A stretch of DNA of 64,000 bases from Phytopseudomonas argentinensis (GCF_900113905.1 NZ_FORC01000001.1:1486060-1550059), one strand, 5' to 3'. Counted from the first letter of the stretch, positions 1-9,841 are shown. Program-made: numbers and translations. The notes: generated by a model not told the origin, from the sequence alone.

Positions 1-90
1 CCAGCGCGTGGTAAAGCCCTCGGCCTGCAGGGCATAGATCAGCGTGTCGGCGATTGCCGCTTCATCTTCAACAATCAGGACAGTCGCCAT
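1..90 (-). CDS. creB: Response regulator, N-terminal fragment (probably CreB)
   Basis: Only the first 30 codons are inside the window; the gene runs off the left edge. The translation starts MATVLIVEDEAAIADTLIY, a receiver-domain start with the acidic EDE pair that helps bind magnesium. The IADTL segment closely resembles E. coli CreB, the regulator partnered with the CreC kinase and the inner membrane protein CreD. The phosphoacceptor aspartate and the DNA-binding domain are not visible, so another OmpR-family regulator remains possible. The start is the only ATG next to the gene-free region, so that region lies upstream of this gene. Confidence 0.6.
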   Translation of the reverse strand, partial: MATVLIVEDEAAIADTLIYALQAEGFTTRW

Positions 91-174
91 TATTGGCATC
101 CTTGCAGCACACGTGGGTTGCGGAGCCTGCGCGAGGCCGTGGCCAGCGTCAATAGCGCACAGGCACCGCCACTC

Positions 175-833
175 ATGCACAAAACAGGTGGATCATTCTG
201 TGGATAAGCTTGGAGCTAAGAGCTGCACGCGTCTGAAACCGCGGCTTTGGATAGCCTGAACATTATTTGATCAACCATTTACTCACAGAATAAATCTTGA
301 CTAAGCGCTGTTATCAAAAGAACTTTGTCAAGAGATGCAATAACGACAAAGCACTGGGGACAATACACAACTTGAGTGGAACACTTTGTGGATAACCTTT
401 GCATGATCGGCTGCAGCCCATAACAGACGGGCCTTCTGGCACGCTGATCATTAACTGACCAACGCACGAACGCTACCTAAAATTTATGTTTCCACAAGGA
501 ACGGAGCTGATTATGTAGCACTCGCGGCTTGAATCAGCGCGCTATACACAATAGCCGTGGAAGATTCTGTGGATAAACACGGTATCGAACCTCGAAAGCC
601 ACGCCGACCGTGGCATTCCGCTATCTGATCAGTTATTGAACAGCACTCTGCAGAATCACTCCAACCTGCTGTATTACTTGACTTTCCTCACTGAAGCAGG
701 CGTGAAAGAATACAGCGAAGGAGACGAAGCATTCATGCACAAAGGGCGTGCATGAGCCTGTGGACAACCTGAAGATGACTCCTTGCAGGCCACTGAAATA
801 GCGGCCTGCGAAGGATCGTTCATTTATTGATCA
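175..833. repeat. Four-copy array of a DnaA-box module, period about 187 bp
   Basis: This array fills most of the 759-bp gene-free stretch from 91 to 849. Four 33-bp elements (175-207, 363-395, 544-576, 735-767) share the form ATRCACAA, 5 nt, GTGGA (GTGCA in the fourth), 6 nt, TGTGGAYAA. All four point the same way and start 188, 181 and 191 bp apart. The last nine bases are the DnaA-box consensus on the opposite strand, perfect in the first three and with one change in the fourth. Each is followed by TGATCA, 69, 58, 58 and 69 bp after the box start (268, 445, 626, 828); the two spacings differ by about one helical turn. TTGATCAACCA is identical at 267-277 and 827-837. The rest of the unit is not conserved, so this is a fixed geometry of short sites. 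I see no credible gene here. Confidence 0.75.
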
Positions 834-849
834 ACCACTGCTTGCGCAC

Positions 850-2877
850 TTATTCCACCCGGAAACGGCCGGTGTTACGCGACAGGGTTTCACTACCGCG
901 GCGCAGTTGTTCACTGGCTTCGCTGACCATCCGCGCGCCGCTGAGCAATTCACTGGCGGCCTGATCGACCTGCTGGATATTGCCGCTCACCTCGTCGGCG
1001 GTGGCCGCCTGTTGCTCGGCAGCGGTGGCGATCTGCGCCAGGCGGTCGCTGACCCGCTGTACCGACTCGACGATGCCGTCGAGATCTGCACTCATGGCCA
1101 GTACATTACCCACATCGCCCTCGGCCTGATGCATGGCCTGCTCCATCTCGGCGACGGACTGGCCCACGACCTTGTGCAGGTCACCGACGGTCTGGGCAAT
1201 CTCTGCCGTGGAATTCTGGGTGCGTTGCGACAGCGAGCGCACTTCGTCAGCGACCACCGCAAAGCCGCGACCCTGCTCGCCAGCGCGCGCCGCCTCGATG
1301 GCCGCGTTGAGGGCCAGCAGGTTGGTCTGTTCGGCGATGCCCTTGATCACGTCGACCACCCGGGTGATCTGCTCGGTCTGCTGACGCAGCTTCTGCAAGG
1401 TCTGCGCGCTGCCGGCCAGGCGCTCACTGAGCTCGCGCATGCTGGCACTGGTGCGGGCACTGCGCTGGTTGCTCTGGTTGGCGATCTCGCGGGTCTGCCC
1501 GGCTTCCTGGGCGGCCTGCTCGCAACTCTGCGCCACGCTCTGGGCAGTGGCGGCCATCTGCGTAGCGGCGGTGGCAATCTGGCTCATCTGCGCCTGCTGC
1601 TGCTCCACCGCACTCAATGAGCCCGCAGCCTGGTTCCCTAGATTGCGCACGGTCTCGTCGAGGCTCTGCCCTTCGCGGCCGACGCCCTGCATGGAATCGC
1701 GCAATTGGCCAACGGCGCTATTCAGGGCCGTGGCGATCGCCGCCAGGTCATCGGCACCATGCACCTGCATGCGCACCCGCAGGTCGCCGTCACGCAGGCC
1801 CTCGGCGGCCTGGATGATGCCGGCAGTGCTGCGGCGAATGGAGGCGTTGAGGCACAGCAGCAGGTACAGCGCCAGCAAGGTGAGCACGGCGAAAATCAGC
1901 GTGGTATGCAGCATGTCCCGGCGGGCCTTGCCCTGATAGTCGCCGATATTGGCGTTGAACTGCTCATACACCGCCTGCCGCAGAACGCTCACGCTTTCCT
2001 GCAGCGCCTGCACCTGCTGCACGAACTGGGCAGGCTGCAGCACCATGGGGCTGGCCTCGAACATGTCGCGGTCGATCTCGGCGAGAAACTTCTGCAGGCC
2101 TTCCTCGACCTGGGCGTAGGGCTGCTGCAGGGTTTGCATGGCCCGCGGCGAAGCCTGCTGCAAAGCGGTGCGCGATTTGGCGATCTGTGCACCAGCTTGT
2201 TCCAGCGAACGGCGCAGGTCACGCACCGCCACGCGGTTCTGCAGAGTGAAGTGTTGCGCCACCAGCGAGCCGTAACCCTGGCTGGCGAAGTTGCCCAGAT
2301 TGTCCGACAGGCGCGGCAGGGTCTGCGTCAGCTGCTCCATCATCAGGTAGGTGTCGAGGAATGGATCGAGGATCAGGCCGCTGTCAGTGGCGACCTGCTC
2401 ACGTAGCACGGTGAGCAGGGACAGTGTTTTTTGGTAACGCTCGAGGGCGTCGAGCAGGGCCATTTTACCCAGCACGGCGAGATCCAGTTCAGCCACCGAG
2501 GCTTGCAGGGCCTCGAGCTGGCGACCGGTTTCCTCGCTCGGCGTCAGCTTTACCTTTTCGGCAGCGGCCGCCAGGGCTTCGCCAAGCTCGCCGCTGCGCT
2601 CACGCAACAGCGCTTCGGCCGCCTTGTCATTACCCTTCCAGCGCGCCAGCAGAAAACGTTGCTGGTGCAATTCCTGCTCGACCGCGCTCAACGCCTGCAC
2701 GCCATGCATGCCATCTATCTCGCTGCCCAGCACTTCGATATGCGCCAGGTTGCTGCTGGTCATCACCCAGAGCGCATAACCCAGCGGGATGACGAACAGC
2801 ACGAACAGCAACTGAAACTTGCGGGCGAAACTCACGCACTCCAGCATGCGTATACCCGGTTTGAGCAAACCCCACAT
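850..2877 (-). CDS. Methyl-accepting chemotaxis protein
   Basis: A 675-residue transmembrane chemoreceptor. A first membrane helix lies at about residues 21-40, then a roughly 280-residue helical periplasmic sensor region, a second helix at about 323-345, a HAMP linker to about 400 and a cytoplasmic signalling domain to the end. The hairpin tip that contacts CheA and CheW is plain near residues 545-580 ([19 protein letters not shown] followed by FAVVADEVR). The protein ends in RFRVE and lacks the C-terminal NWETF-type tether for CheR and CheB. The sensor is not a recognisable PAS, Cache or four-helix ligand domain from sequence alone, so the ligand is unknown. The only nearby chemotaxis-like genes are the separate CheR/CheB cluster about 50 kb away. 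The gene appears monocistronic. Confidence 0.93.
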   Translation of the reverse strand: MWGLLKPGIRMLECVSFARKFQLLFVLFVIPLGYALWVMTSSNLAHIEVLGSEIDGMHGVQALSAVEQELHQQRFLLARWKGNDKAAEALLRERSGELGEALAAAAEKVKLTPSEETGRQLEALQASVAELDLAVLGKMALLDALERYQKTLSLLTVLREQVATDSGLILDPFLDTYLMMEQLTQTLPRLSDNLGNFASQGYGSLVAQHFTLQNRVAVRDLRRSLEQAGAQIAKSRTALQQASPRAMQTLQQPYAQVEEGLQKFLAEIDRDMFEASPMVLQPAQFVQQVQALQESVSVLRQAVYEQFNANIGDYQGKARRDMLHTTLIFAVLTLLALYLLLCLNASIRRSTAGIIQAAEGLRDGDLRVRMQVHGADDLAAIATALNSAVGQLRDSMQGVGREGQSLDETVRNLGNQAAGSLSAVEQQQAQMSQIATAATQMAATAQSVAQSCEQAAQEAGQTREIANQSNQRSARTSASMRELSERLAGSAQTLQKLRQQTEQITRVVDVIKGIAEQTNLLALNAAIEAARAGEQGRGFAVVADEVRSLSQRTQNSTAEIAQTVGDLHKVVGQSVAEMEQAMHQAEGDVGNVLAMSADLDGIVESVQRVSDRLAQIATAAEQQAATADEVSGNIQQVDQAASELLSGARMVSEASEQLRRGSETLSRNTGRFRVE

Positions 2878-2982
2878 ACTTCACCTCGGACATGCGCCAC
2901 GGTCCAGAATGCCGTGGCAATGTGCCATTTCGAGGCAAGAATCACACCGGACTGCGCGAAAGCAATGCGCAGCCTGTGCAAA

Positions 2983-3483
2983 TCAGCAGTTGGGGCGTTC
3001 GGCGGTATAGCGATTGGCGGGATCGATGGCCGCATCCAGCTTGCGGATGGCACTGGCACCGATCAGCAGCGGGTAGTCGAAATGGCTGCGGTCGGTGAGA
3101 TTGACCTCGATGTTGCGCCTTTCCTCACCCAGGCAGATGTCCATGTTGACCACCGGGCGCGCTGAGTAGGAAGGCTCGACGGAGCTGCCCTCCTCGGCGC
3201 GGTTCTTGATTTCGGTGACGCGGGCCAGGGGCTTCTCGAAGAGCTGATCGCCAGCGTCATCGACGGCCAGGCGGAAACGCACCCAGTCCTCGCCATCACG
3301 CTCGAACTGCTCAATATCGCGGGCCGACAGCGAGGCGGTCATGGCACCGGTGTCCATCTTGGCCTTGAGGGTCTGGCCGAGCTGGGGAAGCTGGATGTAC
3401 TCGTAGCGACCGTAGAGAGTCGGCTGGTCGGCCATCGCAGGCAGGGTGATGGCAGCGGCCAACAGGGCTAGAACGGTTTTCAC
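2983..3483 (-). CDS. Exported retropepsin-like protein (RimK-associated zinc protease / DUF785 family)
   Basis: A 166-residue protein with an N-terminal signal peptide ending near AMA-DQ (residues 17-20). The motif MDTGAMTASLSA at about residues 43-54 is the aspartic-protease-like DTGA signature of the family annotated as ATP-dependent zinc protease or retropepsin-like (PF05618). The family is about 150-170 residues long, so this looks complete. The start codon is GTG, with an AGGA run about ten bases upstream. Family members often sit next to RimK-type ligases, but none is present here. Peptidase activity is inferred from the motif only. The gene follows the ABC transporter genes on the same strand but is separated from them by more than 560 bp holding a structured repeat. 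Confidence 0.75.
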   Translation of the reverse strand: MKTVLALLAAAITLPAMADQPTLYGRYEYIQLPQLGQTLKAKMDTGAMTASLSARDIEQFERDGEDWVRFRLAVDDAGDQLFEKPLARVTEIKNRAEEGSSVEPSYSARPVVNMDICLGEERRNIEVNLTDRSHFDYPLLIGASAIRKLDAAIDPANRYTAERPNC

Positions 3484-3678
3484 GCCTTAACGTCCTCATA
3501 TCGAAGGGAGAACATTGGGACTTGGCCAGGCCTGAATGGTTCTGGAAACCTGCCGGGGCAATGCGTGTTCGACGCGGCACCTGAGGGGCCGCAACGTGGC
3601 GAAAGCGGCCGTTCGGCCGCTTTGGCTTTTGGGTGCTCCTCATGCCACAGAATTATCAGGCGCTACCAAGCGCCCCTC

Positions 3679-3885
3679 CAGGAGGCCGAGTGGAATCATT
3701 GTGCAGGGGGACGAGCCGCATGGATGCGGCGAGAGGCCTGATGGGCCATGGATGGCCCTTCCAGGCCGGCCCCCGGAACAATGATGGAACGAGGGAACCC
3801 CAGCGAAGCTGGGGCCGGATGTCGGGGCTAGACCTTTTGGTTTCTTTTGGCGGGGCCGGCCATCCGGGCGATGCCAAAAGAAACC
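3679..3885 (+). repeat. Dispersed structured repeat, copy A (CANGGAUG hairpins)
   Basis: This repeat lies in the 565-bp gap 3484-4048. It begins CAGGAGGCCGAGTGG and has four hairpins. H1 at 3715-3730 has stem GCCGCA/TGCGGC and loop TGGA. H2 at 3743-3758 has stem GGGCCA/TGGCCC and loop TGGA. H3 at 3798-3814 has stem CCCCAGC/GCTGGGG and loop GAA. H4 at 3839-3885 has 13-bp arms around a GC-rich core. Two further copies lie at 38088-38375 and 38479-38767, with the same order and nearly the same spacings but different, compensated stem sequences. Unlike those copies, this one lacks the distal tail that ends TTGCCAGTCCGGT. It lies antisense to the flanking genes. The rest of the gap also holds a small GC-rich palindrome at 3602-3623 that is not followed by a T tract. 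Confidence 0.8.
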
Positions 3886-3973
3886 CGCTCGACAGAGCGG
3901 AACCGAACGAAAGAGCAATGCGATAACGATGGCAAACCACTGCTCAAGCATGCGCAGCGAGCTGTCCAGAAAA

Positions 3974-3998
3974 CTCGAGGCTAAAGCCTCTCCCACAA
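3974..3998 (-). repeat. REP-like palindrome
   Basis: Read on the minus strand this is TTGTGGGAGAGGCTTTAGCC followed by TCGAG, a single unit of the GTGGGAG-type repetitive extragenic palindrome. A related pair lies at 27731-27803. It sits just past the end of the ABC transporter ATPase gene, the usual place for such elements. Confidence 0.6.
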
Positions 3999-4048
3999 TA
4001 GCTTTACTCACCGTCCGCTTCTGCCTTAGAGCGGCCCAGGCCTGTTTG

Positions 4049-4775
<727 letters not shown>

Positions 4776-4783
<8 letters not shown>

Positions 4784-5738
4784 TTTGCGCGAGCCTCCGT
4801 TCCAGGCGGTTGGCGATCTGCGACAGCGGCAGGTTGATCACCAGGTACAGGGCCGCGACGCAGAACCAGATCTCGAACGTGGAGAACGAGGTGGTAATGG
4901 CTTCGCGGCCGCTTTTGGTCAGCTCGGTGATGGCGATCACCGAGACCAGCGAGGTGTCCTTGACCAGGCTGATGAACTGCCCGGCCAGCGGCGGCAGCAC
5001 GCGCTTGAACGCCTGCGGCAGAATCACGTGGCGCATCGACTGCGCAGCACTGAGGCCCAGGGAGCGGGCCGCCTCGTCCTGACCGCGGACGATGGATTGC
5101 ACGCCGGCACGCACGATCTCGCCGACGTAGGCGCCGGTAAAAAGTGCCAGCGCCGCCACACCGGCGAACTCGCGGGACAGGTTGAGCACCGTGCCGATAA
5201 AGAAGTAAAAGATGAATATCTGCACCAGCAGCGGCGTGCCGCGTACCAGCTCGACATAGACCGTCGACAGGTGGCGCAGCGTCGGGTTGGCCGAGAGCCG
5301 GCACAGGCCGGTGACCAGACCGATCAGCAGGCCGAACACCCCGGCCGCCACGGAGATCCACAGGGTGGTCCAGAGGCCCCAGAGCAGCGGCCCGGCGGCC
5401 CAGTGACGGGTGACGCCAATCACATCGCCCTCGGCCACGTCGTCGCCTTCGCTCAGTTGCAGGCTGTCGCTGGCCACCGTGAGCTGCTGCTGTTCGCCAC
5501 CCTCAACGCTCAGGGTAACCAGGGCGTCGCTGCCCTGGCGGCTGATGCTCTCGACGCTGCCGTAGTCAGCCGCGCGCTGCGCTTGTTCGGCGTGGTAGGC
5601 GAAGTACTGGGGAACGCGATTCCAGCGCCATTCATAGGAGATCAGCGAGGTGCTGTACCAGATCGCCAGAACACCAAGGACCAGGATCAGACCGGTCAGC
5701 AGGTGCCAGGGCCACTGGGCTTTCTTCTGTTTAGCCAC
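4776..5738 (-). CDS. Polar amino acid ABC transporter permease with N-terminal extension
   Basis: A 320-residue inner membrane permease of the HisM/GlnP type. The core domain starts near residue 130 and carries the cytoplasmic coupling loop [20 protein letters not shown], which docks onto the ATPase. Family members are usually about 220-250 residues. This one has an extra N-terminal membrane helix (about 12-31) followed by a roughly 90-residue hydrophilic segment rich in Glu, Gln and Ser before the permease core. A single permease gene implies a homodimeric channel. It overlaps the downstream ATPase gene by 8 bp. The binding-protein gene lies upstream, across a 294-bp gap full of palindromes. 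Confidence 0.9.
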
Positions 5739-5830
5739 GGTGAGTGTCTACCCGTTGAGTTACCAACATGACAGCGCGCGGACTAGCCGCGCGCCGGGTG
5801 TAGCGGTATGAAACCGGGAACCTGTTCACG

Positions 5831-5972
5831 AGCTCGCGAGCTAGAGTCATGCAAGGCGAAAGCAGGCGAGGAACGGTCGGAGTCGCGGGCGACTGTACTG
5901 GTGTACATGAGCATTACTCGCTTTGCTCGCTCCATTCGGAGCCGCACTAAAGTGCGTTAGCCGCAAGCGGCT
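5831..5972. repeat. Chain of five short palindromes between binding-protein and permease genes
   Basis: The 294-bp gap between two genes of one transporter operon holds a run of near-perfect dyads: AGCTCGCGAGCT (5831-5842), AGTCGC-GG-GCGACT (5881-5894), TGTAC-TGGT-GTACA (5894-5907), CGCACT-AA-AGTGCG (5943-5956) and AGCCGC-AA-GCGGCT (5959-5972). It looks like a dispersed intergenic element of pseudomonads, but no second copy lies in this window, so membership of a repeat family is from memory. Hairpins here would be expected to stabilise or partly terminate the upstream binding-protein transcript. Confidence 0.55.
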
Positions 5973-6032
5973 TTCCGAGACTGTCTTCAACGCAGCAGGA
6001 CCGACGCGCAGCAGGTCGTGGGCAGATTCCGC

Positions 6033-6824
6033 TTATTCCATTTCTTTCAGCCAATTAGTGCTCTTGAACCACTTGGCGTGGATGCGATCGTAGGTGCCGT
6101 CTTCACGGATCTGGTGCAGCCAGTTGTTGATCCAGTTGATGCTGTCGTAGTCGCCCTTCTTCAGGCCGAAGGCCAGGGGCTCGAAGGTGAACGGCTGATC
6201 GAGGAACACCAGCTTGCCGGCACCGGCCTTGTTCACCGCCACGACGTTGTACGGGGCGTCGTAGATGAAGGCGTCGGCCTTGCCGTTGACCACGTCCATC
6301 ACCGCTTCCTGCTCGTTGTCGAAGCCGCTGTACTTGGCCTGGGCGATCAGCTTCTTGGCGACCATCTCGCCGGTGGTGCCGATCTTCGAGGTGATGCGGT
6401 AGTCGGCGCTGTTCAGGTCCTTGTAGCTCTTGACCTTGTCAGCCAGCTCCTTGCGGATCAGCAGGGTCTGACCGACCACGATGAAGGGCTCGGAGAAGTT
6501 GATGCGCAGGTTGCGCTCCTGGGTCAGGGTCATGCCGGAGCCGATCATGTCGAACTTGTCGGTCAACAGGGCCGGGATGATGCCGTCGTAGGAGGTGGAC
6601 ACCAGCTCCAGCTTGACGCCCATGGCCTTGGTCATCGCCTTGAGCAGGTCGACTTCGAAGCCGATGATCTCGCCGCGCTTGTTGGTCATTTCGAACGGCA
6701 TGTAGGTCGGGTCCATACCCACGCGCAGGGTACCGCGCTTGACCGCGTCGTCGATGACGCCAGCTTGGGCGATGCCGGCAAAGGCGCAGACGGATAACAG
6801 CAGTGAGGCGACAAGCTTTTTCAT
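6033..6824 (-). CDS. Polar amino acid ABC transporter, periplasmic binding protein
   Basis: A 263-residue solute-binding protein of family 3. The signal peptide MKKLVASLLLSVCAFAGIAQ is cleaved after AQA. The mature part has the usual lobe-1 start LRVGMDPTYMPFE and the hinge region typical of glutamine, histidine or cystine receptors. The reading frame continues further upstream, but the start at 6824 is preferred: it gives a clean signal peptide and has AGGAGCAAGA directly before the ATG. It is the first gene of the transporter operon and is separated from the permease gene by palindromic DNA, which fits higher expression of the receptor than of the membrane parts. The ligand is not assignable. 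Confidence 0.92.
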   Translation of the reverse strand: MKKLVASLLLSVCAFAGIAQAGVIDDAVKRGTLRVGMDPTYMPFEMTNKRGEIIGFEVDLLKAMTKAMGVKLELVSTSYDGIIPALLTDKFDMIGSGMTLTQERNLRINFSEPFIVVGQTLLIRKELADKVKSYKDLNSADYRITSKIGTTGEMVAKKLIAQAKYSGFDNEQEAVMDVVNGKADAFIYDAPYNVVAVNKAGAGKLVFLDQPFTFEPLAFGLKKGDYDSINWINNWLHQIREDGTYDRIHAKWFKSTNWLKEME

Positions 6825-7030
6825 TCTTGCTCCTGAAAGACAGACGAGTATGTTGGGCCGGCTCAGGCTCATGCACCAGTGCGGTGCGACCAGCAGGCCC
6901 TTCGTGAAGGCGGCGCGGCATGCTAACCGTGATCGCCGCCGATGGCGAGAGATACACGCCAGATCAGCGACAAAGGGCAGCTTGCAGCCGCTGCAGAGAA
7001 GGCAAGAAGCAGGCCAGTAATCGGGCGTCG

Positions 7031-7468
7031 TCAAGTTTCCAGCAGGAAGGTCACCGGCCCGTCGTTGATCAGATGCACCTGCATGTCGGCGCCGAAACGG
7101 CCACTGGCGACCTGAGGGTGCTGCGTGCGGGCCTGCTCGAGCAGGTGATCGAACAACGCTTCACCCAGGGCAGGCGGCGCGGCGGTGGAGAAACCCGGGC
7201 GCAGGCCACTGCGCGTGTCGGCGGCCAGGGTGAACTGCGAGACCAGCAACAGACCGCCGCCGATATCCTTGAGTGACAGGTTCATCTTGCCTGCCGCGTC
7301 GCTGAACACCCGGTAGTTGAGCAGCTTGTGCAGCAGCTTGGCGCAACTGGCCTCGCTGTCCTGCGGCTCGATGCCGATCAGCACCAGCAAGCCCTGGTCG
7401 ATGGCACCGACTGTATCCCCGGCGACATCCACACGGGCGCTGGCAACGCGCTGCAGCAGTGCCTTCAT
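7031..7468 (-). CDS. dtd: D-aminoacyl-tRNA deacylase
   Basis: A 145-residue cytoplasmic enzyme that hydrolyses D-amino acids (and glycine) mischarged onto tRNA. The start [15 protein letters not shown], the motif SQFTLAAD and the C-terminal NDGPVTF segment with the Gly-Pro pair used across the dimer are all typical of Dtd. The length is normal for the family. The start ATG overlaps the stop of pip in an ATGA junction, which fixes the start and couples the two genes. Confidence 0.96.
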   Translation of the reverse strand: MKALLQRVASARVDVAGDTVGAIDQGLLVLIGIEPQDSEASCAKLLHKLLNYRVFSDAAGKMNLSLKDIGGGLLLVSQFTLAADTRSGLRPGFSTAAPPALGEALFDHLLEQARTQHPQVASGRFGADMQVHLINDGPVTFLLET

Positions 7469-8436
7469 GCTTCGTCCGGCGCCAGGTCGAGCAGGCGGTG
7501 GGCAATCTCGTCGGCGGCGCGCACCAAGGCGTCGGCGATGCCCGGCTCGGCTGCCGAATGGCCCGCCTCGCGGATGATCTGCAGCTCGCTGTTGGGCCAT
7601 GCCTGGTGCAGCGCCCAGGCGTTGTCCAGCGGGCAGATGGCGTCATAGCGGCCATGCACGATGATGCCCGGCAAGTGGGCGATCTTCGGCATGTCACGCA
7701 GCAACTGGTTGGGCTCCAGGAAGGCGTCGTTGACGAAGTAGTGGCACTCGATGCGGGCGATCGACAGCGCACGCAGGCTCTCGGCGAAACGCTCGACCAC
7801 CTGCGGGTTGGGCCGCAGGGTGGCGGTGCGCCCTTCCCAGCATGACCAGGCCTTGGCGGCGTGCATCTGGGCGATCTGGTCGGAGCCGGTCAGGCGCTTG
7901 TAGAAGGCCTGCATCAGGTCGCCCTGCTCGTCGGCGGGAATCGGCGCCAGGTAATCCTGCCAGTAATCGGGGAACAGCCGGCTGGCGCCCTCCTGGTAGA
8001 ACCATTTGAATTCCTGTGGCCGGCACAGAAAGATGCCACGCAGGATCAGCGCCTGCACCCGATCCGGGTGGGCCTGGGCATAGGCCAGCGACAGGGTCGA
8101 GCCCCAGGAGCCGCCGAACAGCACCCACTTGTCGATGCCCAGGTGCTCGCGGATACGCTCCATGTCGGCGACCAGATCCCAGGTGGTATTGTTCTCCAGG
8201 CTGGCGTGGGGCGTGGAGCGACCACAGCCGCGCTGGTCGAAGGTGACGATGCGGTACAGGTTGGGGTCGAAGTAGCGGCGGCTGGCCGCATCGCACCCCG
8301 CCCCAGGGCCACCGTGCACGAACAGCACCGGCAGACCATCCGCCGAGCCGCTCTCGTCGACGTAGAGAACGTGCGGGGCATCTACCGCCAGCTCATGACG
8401 GGCGTACGGTTTGATCTCCGGATACAACGTCTGCAT
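7465..8436 (-). CDS. pip: Proline iminopeptidase
   Basis: A 323-residue alpha/beta hydrolase that removes N-terminal proline from peptides. The oxyanion-hole motif HGGPGAG is near residues 40-46, the nucleophile elbow is GGSWGS, and the catalytic histidine lies near the C-terminus in REAGHSA. The start [11 protein letters not shown] is the classic beginning of the S33 prolyl aminopeptidase family, and the length matches. It forms a two-gene operon with dtd. No signal peptide is visible, so it acts in the cytoplasm. Confidence 0.95.
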   Translation of the reverse strand: MQTLYPEIKPYARHELAVDAPHVLYVDESGSADGLPVLFVHGGPGAGCDAASRRYFDPNLYRIVTFDQRGCGRSTPHASLENNTTWDLVADMERIREHLGIDKWVLFGGSWGSTLSLAYAQAHPDRVQALILRGIFLCRPQEFKWFYQEGASRLFPDYWQDYLAPIPADEQGDLMQAFYKRLTGSDQIAQMHAAKAWSCWEGRTATLRPNPQVVERFAESLRALSIARIECHYFVNDAFLEPNQLLRDMPKIAHLPGIIVHGRYDAICPLDNAWALHQAWPNSELQIIREAGHSAAEPGIADALVRAADEIAHRLLDLAPDEA

Positions 8437-8536
8437 GGTGCCCTCCTGAGGAATAATTGAGATAGGCTCGGGCCGCTCGCGCGTGGCGGGCTACTGCGCT
8501 CGTTCGGGCATCATAACCATGAAAAGGAAATTCGGC

Positions 8537-8971
8537 ATGTCGATACGGAAATTTGCAGCACCACTGTTACTGCTCGGCTTGCTGCTGAGCGCTTGCAGCG
8601 CCAAGGACGACCCGCAAGCCAGGCTGGAAGCCGCCGTGCAGCAACTGCAGGACAACCTCGAAGCGAAGAAGACCGCGGCGGTGCTCGACCAGCTGCACAA
8701 GGAGTTTCGTGCCCAGCAGGCCAATGATCGGGACTGGGCCAAGCGCACCATGACCCTGCTGTTTCTACGTCATAACAGCGTCAAGGTACTGGCCCTGGGC
8801 AAGAACAGCCGCGTGGACGCGACCTACCGCGACAAGGGTTACACGGATGCACAGGTGGGGCTCACCGGTGCCGAAGGGCTGATCCCCGACAGCGCCCGGC
8901 ATTACGCCGTGAAGCTGGAATGGTGGGAGGACGACGGCCAATGGAAACTGGCGCGGCTGCAGTGGCAGTGA
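8537..8971 (+). CDS. Small lipoprotein of unknown function
   Basis: A 144-residue protein with a lipoprotein signal: MSIRKFAAPLLLLGLLLSAC, where the lipobox LLSAC puts the lipidated cysteine at residue 20. The mature part begins with a helical stretch rich in Gln, Leu and Lys and ends in a short beta-rich segment (KLEWWEDDGQWKLARLQWQ), as in NTF2-like or DUF-type periplasmic proteins. I do not recognise the family. An ATG six codons upstream is in frame, but AAGGAAA sits at the right distance for the ATG chosen here. It is divergent from pip and convergent with the lipocalin gene. Confidence 0.8.
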   Translation: MSIRKFAAPLLLLGLLLSACSAKDDPQARLEAAVQQLQDNLEAKKTAAVLDQLHKEFRAQQANDRDWAKRTMTLLFLRHNSVKVLALGKNSRVDATYRDKGYTDAQVGLTGAEGLIPDSARHYAVKLEWWEDDGQWKLARLQWQ

Positions 8972-8986
8972 ATGCAAGCAGAAGGT

Positions 8987-9019
8987 GCTGCCGGATCCAG
9001 CCTGACCGGATCCGGCAGC
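8987..9019. terminator. Perfect 12-bp inverted repeat between convergent genes
   Basis: GCTGCCGGATCC and its exact complement are separated by nine bases. It lies between the stop codons of two convergent genes and could act on both strands. No T tract follows on either side, so it may be a transcript-end hairpin rather than a classical intrinsic terminator. Confidence 0.5.
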
Positions 9020-9023
9020 AGCG

Positions 9024-9587
9024 TTACTGGGCGGGCTTGGCGCCGTCGCGCCAGATCAGCTCACTGGTGTCGTAACCCTGGGCGCGGGCCACGGAGAGCA
9101 GTTCATCGCGCACTTCACTGGAGATAGTCGGGGTGCGCGACAACAGCCACAGGTACTTGTGGTTCGGGTGGCCAACCAGGGCAGTCTGGTAGTCGTCGTC
9201 CAGATCCAGCACCCAGTATTCGCCCTTGGTCACGCCGGGCAGCAGGCGGCTGACCCAGTTGTCGAAGGTCACCCACAGCTTGTCGGTCTTGCCCTCGACC
9301 TGCGGCACGGCGCGGCCCTCGACCTGGCTCCACTGGCCGTCGGCCTCGCGGCAACGGTTGGTCACCGCCACGCTGCCATCATCCTGCAGACGGTAATGCG
9401 CCTCGGACTCCACGCAGTTGCGCTGGAAGAACATCGGCAAACGCGCCACTTCGTACCAGGTACCCTGATAGCGCTCGAGGTCGACGGATTCGACGGTCTT
9501 CGGCGGCGCCACACCGGTGCCGGAATTGGCGCAGCCGACCAGCAGCAAGGCGCCCAGCGTCAGAAAGCCAAGGGTGCGTTTGTTCAT
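9024..9587 (-). CDS. blc: Outer membrane lipoprotein, lipocalin family
   Basis: A 187-residue bacterial lipocalin. The signal ends in the lipobox LLVGC, with cysteine 19 as the lipid anchor. The lipocalin hallmark GTWYEVARLPMFFQRNC follows at about residues 46-62, and the remaining strands (VTNRCRE, WVTFDNW, YWVLDLD, YLWLLSRTP) match E. coli Blc closely. Family members bind fatty acids or lysophospholipids in the outer membrane. The start overlaps the stop of the preceding small lipoprotein gene in a TAATG junction, so the two are co-translated. Confidence 0.94.
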   Translation of the reverse strand: MNKRTLGFLTLGALLLVGCANSGTGVAPPKTVESVDLERYQGTWYEVARLPMFFQRNCVESEAHYRLQDDGSVAVTNRCREADGQWSQVEGRAVPQVEGKTDKLWVTFDNWVSRLLPGVTKGEYWVLDLDDDYQTALVGHPNHKYLWLLSRTPTISSEVRDELLSVARAQGYDTSELIWRDGAKPAQ

Positions 9588-9841
9588 TACTTCAATCCTT
9601 TTGCAGAAAACATGATGACCTTGTCACCGGCGTACTGGACGCTGATGAAACTCACCTGGTCGCCCCAGGTGCAGCTGGACATGCCCAGCGCGCCAGAGCA
9701 TTCGCTGGGCTTGCCGAGCAGGTCTTCGACCTCGGCCTTGCTCATGCCGGAGTAGAGCTTGGCGTAGTTTTCCTGGTTGACCTTGCCGCAGGCGGCCAGA
9801 ACGACACAGCCCAGCAACAGCACGAGGGAGCGCAGGCGCAT
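9587..9841 (-). CDS. Small SmpA/OmlA-like lipoprotein
   Basis: An 84-residue lipoprotein. The signal MRLRSLVLLLGCVVLAACGK has the lipobox VLAAC at residues 14-18. The mature part has NYAKLYSGMSKAEVEDLLGKP, the helix-turn motif of the SmpA/OmlA (BamE-like) and DUF3862 fold, followed by a short beta segment with two cysteines (SECSG and SSCTW) that may pair. It is translationally coupled to the lipocalin gene, which suggests a shared envelope role, but no function can be assigned. Confidence 0.85.
   Translation of the reverse strand: MRLRSLVLLLGCVVLAACGKVNQENYAKLYSGMSKAEVEDLLGKPSECSGALGMSSCTWGDQVSFISVQYAGDKVIMFSAKGLK

Noticed and set aside
44..467. Short open frames at 44-259 (plus) and 279-467 (minus) in the first kilobase
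   Set aside because: They run through the DnaA-box elements, have no ribosome site and no recognisable domain. One overlaps the start of the CreB-like gene on the other strand.
175..833. The left-end array as the chromosomal oriC next to dnaA
   Set aside because: No dnaA, rpmH, dnaN or recF gene is in the window, and the boxes are about 187 bp apart, unlike the compact clusters of known Pseudomonas origins. An accessory DnaA locus is still possible.
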